A stretch of 38,170 nucleotides of DNA from Clostridiales bacterium (GTDB lineage Bacteria > Bacillota > Clostridia > Christensenellales > Aristaeellaceae). The notes beneath the pieces are model-generated. The model was not told the origin of the DNA and did no database searches. It saw only the letters and a program-made list of their open reading frames with translations. Where the stretch lies: NCBI GenBank assembly GCA_004556545.1, contig SFGO01000014.1, positions 1-38,170 of the forward strand. The letters run 5' to 3'. The translations under genes and the position numbers were made by a program. Numbering within the stretch: the first letter of the stretch is position 1; each line of letters begins with the position of its first letter. Shown piece after piece: positions 32,963-38,170 of this stretch.

Positions 32963-33988
32963 TTACTCGAGTGTCATTTCCACATGCTCCAGATAGGTGT
33001 TGACGATCTCGGTCTTGTGCTCGGCGATATACTTCATGGAATAGGTATCGAACAGCTTGATCTCCTCATTGGGGATCATCTTGGCGTTGGTGGGCACACC
33101 GGCGCGCAGGGGGCGCAGGTTCAGCTCGGCGGCAACGGCGGTCTGGCTTTCTTCGGACAGCACGAAGTCAACGAACTTCTTGGCATTCTCCATATGAGGA
33201 GCGCCCTTGATGATCTGCACGGACTGGCCGGGGAAGATGGTGCCTTCCACCGCGTACACGACCTTAACGGGCTGCTCGCCCTTGGCCTGCAGCTCCACGC
33301 AGGGGTCTTCATAGCTCAGGCCCACCGCATATTCGCCGTTGGCCACGCCGTTGTACACCTGAGAGGAAGAAGACGCGATCTTGCCGTCCAGATTGACCAG
33401 GAACTTATCGATGAAGTCCCACGCTTCGGCGCTCATGGGGTCGCCGTTGCCCATGCCGTACAGCATGCCGATCAGGCACTGGAAAGCGGAGGAAGAGTTG
33501 GCGGGGTCAGCGGAAATGATCTTGCCCTTCAGCTCGGGCTGGATCAGATCGGCATAGCCGTTCACTTCGATGCCCAGTTCCTTGAGCATGTCGGTGTTCA
33601 CGATCATCACGTTGGGCTCGGCGTAGGCGCTGTTGAAGCAGTTGGTGCCGTCGTTCTGGAACTGGGGCATCATGGCGTCGTTCTCGGTGGAGACGTACAC
33701 TTCGAACAGGTCGCGGTTGGCGGACAGCATGGTTTCGTCAGCGGCCCAGTGGATATCCACGGTCACGTTGCCGGTTTCCACTTCGCTCTTCACGCGCTGC
33801 AGCACTTCGCCGGAGGAACCGGTGATCATTTCTACCTTGATGCCGGTCTTGGCCTCAAAGGCGGGAATGACGATGTTGTTCAGGCGCTCGTTACGGGCGC
33901 TGTAAATCACCAGCGTTTCTTCCGCAAAAGCGCAGGTGACGCCAAGGAGCATGGCGACAGCCAGGATACAAGCCAGGAACTTCTTCAT
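32963..33988 (-). CDS. Fbp/Afu-type extracellular solute-binding protein
   Basis: This 341-residue exported binding protein has a signal peptide (about 1-22, ending AFA-EE). The mature start is TLVIYSARNERLNNIVIPAFEAKTGIKVEM, characteristic of the FbpA/AfuA/PhnS class (family 6/13). The adjacent-tyrosine iron ligands of classical FbpA are not seen in the expected region (SSSSQVYNGVANGEYAVGLSYED). The ligand may therefore be a sugar phosphate, a phosphonate or another anion rather than Fe3+. The ATG at 33988 follows aaggtgg, and the extension upstream is not signal-like. A strong promoter lies at 34045-34073. Confidence 0.9.
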   Translation of the reverse strand: MKKFLACILAVAMLLGVTCAFAEETLVIYSARNERLNNIVIPAFEAKTGIKVEMITGSSGEVLQRVKSEVETGNVTVDIHWAADETMLSANRDLFEVYVSTENDAMMPQFQNDGTNCFNSAYAEPNVMIVNTDMLKELGIEVNGYADLIQPELKGKIISADPANSSSAFQCLIGMLYGMGNGDPMSAEAWDFIDKFLVNLDGKIASSSSQVYNGVANGEYAVGLSYEDPCVELQAKGEQPVKVVYAVEGTIFPGQSVQIIKGAPHMENAKKFVDFVLSEESQTAVAAELNLRPLRAGVPTNAKMIPNEEIKLFDTYSMKYIAEHKTEIVNTYLEHVEMTLE

Positions 33989-34044
33989 GAAAATGAAACC
34001 ACCTTTCAGTTGTTCAGGGAATCGCACCCTTCATTGGTAGAAAC

Positions 34045-34073
34045 ATCTTATCCTTATGCAAATTTTTTGTCAA
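34045..34073 (-). promoter_or_regulatory. Promoter of the Fbp/Afu-type operon
   Basis: TTGACA (34068-34073, perfect), a 17-base spacer, and TAAGAT (34045-34050) on the minus strand. Confidence 0.75.
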
Positions 34074-34133
34074 GTTCTGGTCAAATATTCGACAATTAAG
34101 AATTCTAATGGATCGAAAAGTTTTTGTTATGGT

Positions 34134-34562
34134 TCATTTCCACTTCATAAATAAAACACCCGTGAGCATCAGCCCAACCCCGACCCACTGCCGCCAGTCG
34201 AAACTCATTTTTTCCTGCCCCATCCAGCCGAAATAGTCGATCGCCGCGGCCACCAGCAGCTGGGCGATCAGAATCGCGGAAATCGCGATGGTCGGGTTCA
34301 GGCCCTTGATGGCCAGCATCACCGTGACGGTAATGACCAGTCCCAGCGCGCCGCCCAGCAGATTCCACCACGGCGCTGCCGTCAGGCTGCGAAGGCTTCC
34401 TTTTCCGAAGATCCACAGAACGATCAGCGACAGCACAAAGGCCGTCCCCTGCACAAAGGCGTTCGCTTCCCACAGCCCTACATTTTCCTGCAAACGGGTA
34501 TTCATAACCCCCTGAACGCTCATGGCCGCCCCGGCAATCACCGCAAACAAAAAACCGATCAT
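34134..34562 (-). CDS. YdcZ/DUF606 family DMT-type membrane protein
   Basis: This 142-residue protein has about five hydrophobic helices (AVIAGAAMSVQGVMNTRL, AFVLSLIVLWIFG, LLGGALGLVITVTVML, AISAILIAQLLVAAAID, VGVGLMLTGVLF). That matches the YdcZ family (PF04657) of small drug/metabolite transporter-like proteins. The substrate is unknown. Of two ATGs, 34562 has better spacing from ggaggaa than 34568. It is divergent from the polysaccharide deacetylase gene. Confidence 0.85.
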   Translation of the reverse strand: MIGFLFAVIAGAAMSVQGVMNTRLQENVGLWEANAFVQGTAFVLSLIVLWIFGKGSLRSLTAAPWWNLLGGALGLVITVTVMLAIKGLNPTIAISAILIAQLLVAAAIDYFGWMGQEKMSFDWRQWVGVGLMLTGVLFMKWK

Positions 34563-34617
34563 TTTCATTCCTCCCCTATCTGCAGTGTGGCGCGGGAAAA
34601 GAAAAATATGCAAAGCC

Positions 34618-34646
34618 TTGTTTTTCCGATGGTTCCATGCTATGAT
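34618..34646 (+). promoter_or_regulatory. Promoter of the polysaccharide deacetylase gene
   Basis: TTGTTT (34618-34623), a 17-base spacer and TATGAT (34641-34646), preceded by TGC (extended -10). Confidence 0.55.
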
Positions 34647-34649
34647 TGC

Positions 34650-34681
34650 TTTCCGGAATTTTCGATGAAAAATTCCGGAAA
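34650..34681. repeat. 13-bp inverted repeat at the transcription start
   Basis: tttccggaatttt (34650-34662) and aaaattccggaaa (34669-34681) pair perfectly across 6 bases. A related hairpin, aattccgt / acggaatt, follows at 34701-34724. Both share aattccg and could be protein sites or leader structure. Confidence 0.7.
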
Positions 34682-34781
34682 TGGCAGGTTTCCCCTGCGC
34701 AATTCCGTTGAATAAGACGGAATTCCCCCATAACTCTACAGCAAAAAAACCGGGACTTGGCTCCCGATGCAGGAGGCACTC

Positions 34782-35519
34782 ATGCGCAGCTTTTCTCTTC
34801 GTTTCCTTTCGATCATGCTTCTTCTGATGATGCTTCTCTCCCCCGCTGTCGGCAGCGCCGGAACCGTTCCCGAGGGTTTCACCGTTTTCCACGGCAGCCG
34901 GGAGGTTCCGCAAATTGCCCTCTCCGTGGACGACTGCTACAAGCGGGAGCACGTGTCCGAAATTCTGGATCTATGCGAAGAATACAACATTCCCGTTACG
35001 TTCTTTGTCGTTGGAAAGGCCCTGAAATCCGAGGATCAGGACCTCTGGCAGCGCGCCCTTGATCTGGGCTGCGAAATCGGCAATCACACCTGGTCCCACT
35101 CCAGCCTGCCCACTCTGAACCGGGAAAAGATCAAAAACACGTTGAACCGGACGCAGGAGCAGCTGGACAAGGTGCTGGGCTATCACTACCCCATGCAGCT
35201 CATGCGTCCGCCCTACGGCAATCTTTCCTCCAAGAAAGGCAAAAAGAGCGACATGTGGGTGGTGGAATCCATCTACAAAGCAGGCTACCAGCATGCCGTC
35301 CGCTGGGATGTGGACACGACCGATGCGAAAAAAGCCCTGCGAAACACCCAAAACGGCAGTATCCTTCTTTTCCACGCCAATGCCAAAGATGTGCGCTGCC
35401 TGACCAAGCTGATCCCCAACCTGCTGGACAAGGGTTTTGAATGCCTGACGCTGAGCACGCTGCTTGGGCTGGAAGACCCCGTCCCGGAAAAAACGCAGGC
35501 AGACGCGGCGGGCGTTTGA
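34782..35519 (+). CDS. Secreted polysaccharide deacetylase (NodB domain)
   Basis: This 245-residue exported protein has a signal peptide (about 1-27, RFLSIMLLLMMLLSP...GSA) and a NodB homology domain. The metal/catalytic motifs are SVDD (catalytic/binding aspartates), HTWSHS (the H-x3-H metal ligands) and RPPYG. It probably removes acetyl groups from a wall polymer or exopolysaccharide; similar proteins (PdaA/PdaB types) act in sporulation or wall modification. aggagg lies five bases before the ATG at 34782. A terminator follows. Confidence 0.92.
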   Translation: MRSFSLRFLSIMLLLMMLLSPAVGSAGTVPEGFTVFHGSREVPQIALSVDDCYKREHVSEILDLCEEYNIPVTFFVVGKALKSEDQDLWQRALDLGCEIGNHTWSHSSLPTLNREKIKNTLNRTQEQLDKVLGYHYPMQLMRPPYGNLSSKKGKKSDMWVVESIYKAGYQHAVRWDVDTTDAKKALRNTQNGSILLFHANAKDVRCLTKLIPNLLDKGFECLTLSTLLGLEDPVPEKTQADAAGV

Positions 35520-35531
35520 TTCCGTCCGAAG

Positions 35532-35569
35532 GCCGAAGAAGCAAAAAATGCTTTCTTCGGCTCTTTTTG
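35532..35569 (+). terminator. Intrinsic terminator after the deacetylase gene
   Basis: gccgaaga pairs with tcttcggc, with an inner agca/tgct extension, followed by tctttttg. Confidence 0.85.
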
Positions 35570-35604
35570 TAAAAAATTGTAGGCTCTTTTTGTAAAAAAT
35601 CTGG
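35559..35604. repeat. 23-bp tandem duplication of the terminator tail
   Basis: Two adjacent 23-base units both begin ggctctttttgtaaaaaat (35559-35577 and 35582-35600, 19 of 19 identical). The copy lies between the terminator and the tRNA promoter. Confidence 0.9.
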
Positions 35605-35632
35605 TTGACAAACCGAAAAATGCGTGTATAAT
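35605..35632 (+). promoter_or_regulatory. tRNA-Trp promoter
   Basis: TTGACA (35605-35610), a 16-base spacer, and TATAAT (35627-35632): both hexamers are perfect. Confidence 0.9.
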
Positions 35633-35645
35633 GGGAAAAGTGCTG

Positions 35646-35719
35646 AGGGGCATGGTGTAACGGTAACACGTGGGTCTCCAAAACCTTTGTTGAGGGTTCG
35701 AGTCCTTCTGCCCCTGCCA
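35646..35719 (+). tRNA. trnW: tRNA-Trp (anticodon CCA)
   Basis: The acceptor aggggca / tgcccct pairs 7 of 7, followed by discriminator G and an encoded CCA. The D-arm is gtgt/acac, the anticodon loop ctCCAaa reads Trp, and the T-arm gaggg-ttcgagt-ccttc is intact. The anticodon stem (tgggt / acctt) has one T:T mismatch at its base and a G:T. The variable loop is short (4 bases). Confidence 0.95.
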
Positions 35720-35721
35720 TA

Positions 35722-35760
35722 AGTCGCTTGCTTAGATTCGTTCAGGTGGGCGGCTTTTTT
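35722..35760 (+). terminator. Terminator after tRNA-Trp
   Basis: agtcgc (35722-35727) pairs with gcggct (35750-35755) with one G:T, followed by a run of six T. Confidence 0.65.
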
Positions 35761-35787
35761 GTATTTCGGCGAAGGGTTTATATAAAA

Positions 35788-35822
35788 CAAGGCGGCTTGC
35801 AGCCTGCACTGCTTCCGCCTTG
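35788..35822 (-). terminator. Probable terminator of the SUMF1-sialidase gene
   Basis: caaggcgg (35788-35795) and ccgccttg (35815-35822) pair perfectly, and the minus-strand transcript continues ttttatataaa. Confidence 0.7.
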
Positions 35823-35889
35823 AATGTCGTTTGTTTATTCTGGAAAGGCCTGTTCTAAGTATTTTGAAAAGTTTTGTATCTTGTAGCTT

Positions 35890-37869
35890 TTACTCTGTCT
35901 GTCCCAACGAATGACCAGACATCAGCCATGGAAGGTTAAAGCGGTAATGCAGACGACTGGAAATCAAATGAATCATCCCATCCGGCGCTTGGACTGCCTG
36001 CATATAGCCCTGGGGTTGCGCGTGTGTTTTATCCATAACAAAAGTCGGACATGAAGCGCCGGGATCGTATTCTTGTGGCGGCTTTGCAGTCGTGATAAGG
36101 CGCTGAACCGGCCACGTAGCCCCCTCATCAAAGCTGACGGCAGCATACAGTCCATAGCCGTGTAAAATTTCCCCATGAGCGTCAGTTAAATCCATTCCTC
36201 GAATATTTCCGCTTTTCAGATCATATTGCGGGTCTGTAAAGCTAAAGAAAACGATAGCTTCTTCGAACAAACGGAGCAAGCAGCAACGTTGTGCATATCC
36301 AATAGGCGGGAACGGTGCAGGACGATAGCTCCAGGAACGTCCCATGTCCTCTGATAGGCTCATAGGCATTTTGCCTTCCATCAGCTGGCGACCGCAGCGG
36401 CTTTCTGAACGTCCAAAGGCGAGCAAACGTCCGTCTTTCAGGGGAAGCACAGCGCCGTGAACGCCGGCAATCCATCCTGCGGTTCCATGCCTCGTCAAAA
36501 AATTTTCCCTATTTTTACCATAGCAGGTTTGCTGCTCAAAGCAATCAAGGGTTGCGCTGCTGCGGAAAAGCACCGTTCCTTGCTGCATTGCCTCCATATC
36601 ATACTGATCCGCTGGCACAAGAATTCGACCCTCCAGATCAATGACGGGAGCACAAATTGGCTTGTTCGTGGAGTATTCGGAATTCAGATATTGTTCCCGG
36701 CTCCATGTAACGCCATTATCTTCACTGTAACGGAAAATACTTACCAAATGAAATTCCGTTCCGCTCATGGCAATGCCGTTAAAATGATACAATCTGCCAT
36801 TAGGATGCTGTACAATGGCTGTAGAGCTCATATTTCGATCTGCAATTTTATAAAACTCATCTGCCGGATCCCATTGTTCGTGGCCATAACGCAGACGAGA
36901 TGCCAATACCGTCAATTCGCGTCCACATTCCTTTTTGGCGGAAAACCATGTGGCAAATAAGTCACCGTTTTTCAGCAAAGCAATAGACGGCACATGATTA
37001 TGAGGATAAAACGGTCCTTCGGAATCCGTTTGTGGCGGGCGTACATAGATCAGTGGTTTTAAGAATATAGGCTCTTCTTTTTTTTGATACTGCGGTTCTG
37101 ACTGAGAAACGTCTTTTTGCCAATAGCGCAGCCGCTTGCGCATTCCAACAAAATGCGGTTGTACTTCCGTGCACACCAGTCTAAACCCAGTGATTTCATT
37201 GCGTGTTTCTTCCAACGCAGCCATACGATTTGCACTGCGGAGATATTCCATTTGTGTATGAACGCTTCCTCCGCGCGTTACACGGTACGCCCCATCTTGA
37301 GGGCCGCAGGGATCCTCCTGTTCTTCAGGAAGATAAGGAGCATACCAGTCAAGGCACCATTCTTCCACAAGGCCATGCATATCATAGAGACCCCATGCAT
37401 TCGGTTTTCCCTGACCAGTTCTCATATTTACCATTTCTTTTTGAAAAAAATCTTCTTGTGTAAAATGAAAGTTCTCCAGTTCTTCTCCGCATGAAAAGGC
37501 TGTGTGGGTTCCGGCCCGGCAGGCATATTCCCATTCTGCTTCCGTAGGCAACCGATAATATTTTTGTTCCTTCCGGCTTAGCCATTCAGCGAATGCCTGA
37601 GCCTCCGTATAACTGATGTTGGTACAGGCATCCTGATCTGCACTTGTCGTTCCACCCTGCCCACGAAGCTGGCGATGTTTCGGATCGAACTGCTCATATT
37701 GTATATTCGTTACAGGCATTTGCTCCATCCAAAAAGGTTGACTGAACCTGACCAGATGAACAGGCTTTTCATCTTGTTCCAGTGCACCCTCCCCCATTTG
37801 GAAGCATCCTGCCGGAATGGGGCAAAACAACATACCAATCGAATTCGTCCACAGTGCGGAATCGTTCAT
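35890..37869 (-). CDS. Fusion of a SUMF1/FGE-like domain and a sialidase-type beta-propeller
   Basis: This is a 659-residue protein. Residues about 1-235 match the formylglycine-generating-enzyme (SUMF1) fold: MLFCPIPAGCFQMG, YRLPTEAEWEYACRAGT, NAWGLYDMHGLVEEW, YRVTRGGSVHTQ, ANRMA and ITGFRLV. The cysteine pair normally just after RGGS in true FGE is absent, so it is probably a binding module or an altered enzyme. Residues about 270-650 form a BNR/sialidase-like propeller (PF13088 type) with three Asp-box motifs: SEDNGVTW (382-389), SEDMGRSW (506-513) and SFDEGATW (579-586). There is no signal peptide. ggagg precedes the ATG at 37869. The DNA is clearly AT-richer than the earlier genes. True sialidase activity is not shown by sequence. 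Confidence 0.85.
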   Translation of the reverse strand: MNDSALWTNSIGMLFCPIPAGCFQMGEGALEQDEKPVHLVRFSQPFWMEQMPVTNIQYEQFDPKHRQLRGQGGTTSADQDACTNISYTEAQAFAEWLSRKEQKYYRLPTEAEWEYACRAGTHTAFSCGEELENFHFTQEDFFQKEMVNMRTGQGKPNAWGLYDMHGLVEEWCLDWYAPYLPEEQEDPCGPQDGAYRVTRGGSVHTQMEYLRSANRMAALEETRNEITGFRLVCTEVQPHFVGMRKRLRYWQKDVSQSEPQYQKKEEPIFLKPLIYVRPPQTDSEGPFYPHNHVPSIALLKNGDLFATWFSAKKECGRELTVLASRLRYGHEQWDPADEFYKIADRNMSSTAIVQHPNGRLYHFNGIAMSGTEFHLVSIFRYSEDNGVTWSREQYLNSEYSTNKPICAPVIDLEGRILVPADQYDMEAMQQGTVLFRSSATLDCFEQQTCYGKNRENFLTRHGTAGWIAGVHGAVLPLKDGRLLAFGRSESRCGRQLMEGKMPMSLSEDMGRSWSYRPAPFPPIGYAQRCCLLRLFEEAIVFFSFTDPQYDLKSGNIRGMDLTDAHGEILHGYGLYAAVSFDEGATWPVQRLITTAKPPQEYDPGASCPTFVMDKTHAQPQGYMQAVQAPDGMIHLISSRLHYRFNLPWLMSGHSLGQTE

Positions 37870-37899
37870 TTTAACCTCCGGGCTTATTAAGAATGAAAA

Positions 37900-37921
37900 G
37901 GGCGGGGATTTCTCCCCGCCC
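37900..37921 (-). terminator. Terminator/attenuator after the partial binding-protein gene
   Basis: gggcgggga / tccccgccc form a perfect 9-bp stem with a 4-base loop; the minus-strand transcript then reads ttttcattctt. It sits between the partial gene and the SUMF1-sialidase gene on the same strand. Confidence 0.85.
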
Positions 37922-37935
37922 GGAGAAAAACGTCT

Positions 37936-38170
37936 TTATTCTGCAAGTGATGCCTGATAGGCCGCTTCAGCTTCCTTATAAATTTCTTCCAGCTCCAAAG
38001 CGCCATGGGCCTTAAAATATTCCACCATTTCATCAAAAGCATCAATTGGCTGAATTCCCATGATAATCTGGTTAATCGTTGTATTGCCATAGTCATTCAG
38101 TTCCTGTTTAATGGCAGTCAGACGTTCTCCCTGCTCAATGGTGAAAGGAGGATCAACCGGAACCGGGATG
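37936..38170 (-). CDS. Partial gene, C-terminus of a probable extracellular solute-binding protein
   Basis: The minus-strand frame is open from the window edge (38170) to TAA at 37936, about 77 residues. It reads PVPVDPPFTIEQGERLTAIK, then ELNDYGNTTINQIIMGIQPI, then DAFDEMVEYFKAHGALELEE, and ends YKEAEAAYQASLAE. This is the typical C-terminus of LplA-like ABC sugar-binding proteins (charged helical end, ITGxxPI-like segment). The 5' end lies outside the window. Its neighbour is the SUMF1-sialidase gene, so the two may form a second glycan-uptake unit. Confidence 0.75.
   Translation of the reverse strand, partial: IPVPVDPPFTIEQGERLTAIKQELNDYGNTTINQIIMGIQPIDAFDEMVEYFKAHGALELEEIYKEAEAAYQASLAE

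Noticed and set aside
34563..34781. Riboswitch upstream of the deacetylase gene
   Set aside because: Two hairpins exist but no known riboswitch core was recognised; a protein-binding site is as likely.
37887..38096. 69-codon minus-strand open frame at the right edge
   Set aside because: The overlapping open frame in another phase, ending at 37936, encodes a recognisable binding-protein C-terminus and is the real coding sequence.

Overview
The window looks like chromosome from a high-GC, spore-forming member of the Clostridia (Bacillota). The evidence is a spoIID-spoIIQ pair, clear Gram-positive Shine-Dalgarno sites, a tig-clpP-clpX operon, and an LplB/YtcP-type sugar ABC transporter next to an AraC regulator. 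A gut member of the Christensenellales or Oscillospirales is plausible, but the sequence alone does not prove it.

Layout. 1-516 is non-coding and packed with short hairpins and direct repeats. 517-4312 (minus strand) holds spoIID, spoIIQ and glmS, with a divergent D,D-carboxypeptidase at 4408-5751. 5738-10738 (minus strand) holds the tig-clpP-clpX proteostasis operon followed by a MATE exporter. Plus-strand genes then follow: ftsH; a TetR regulator with a textbook promoter-operator plus a small P-loop kinase; and a cysteine-motif flavoprotein with its own operator-like palindrome.

15142-28213 is a seven-gene minus-strand carbohydrate locus, in transcription order: a GH35-like beta-galactosidase, an 849-residue permease, a second permease, a solute-binding protein, a GH29 fucosidase, a YicI-type GH31 alpha-xylosidase and a second GH31 enzyme. 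A divergent AraC regulator (28445-29257) faces it. The enzyme set matches what is needed to strip galactose, fucose and xylose side chains from xyloglucan oligosaccharides, and this is my functional reading. The most unusual gene is the 849-residue permease. Its last ~300 residues are an ordinary LplB-type subunit, but ~545 residues before it form an apparent threefold repeat of a 4-TM module of unknown function.

29408-35519 holds a conserved protein of unknown function, an Fbp/Afu-type ABC transporter (binding protein, ATPase, double-length permease), a YdcZ-family membrane protein and a secreted polysaccharide deacetylase. A tRNA-Trp gene (35646-35719) marks a visible change. Beyond it the DNA is AT-richer and carries a fusion of a SUMF1/FGE-like fold to a sialidase-type beta-propeller (35890-37869), plus the 3' end of another solute-binding protein gene that runs off the window. 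No CRISPR array, transposase, integrase or rRNA was seen.
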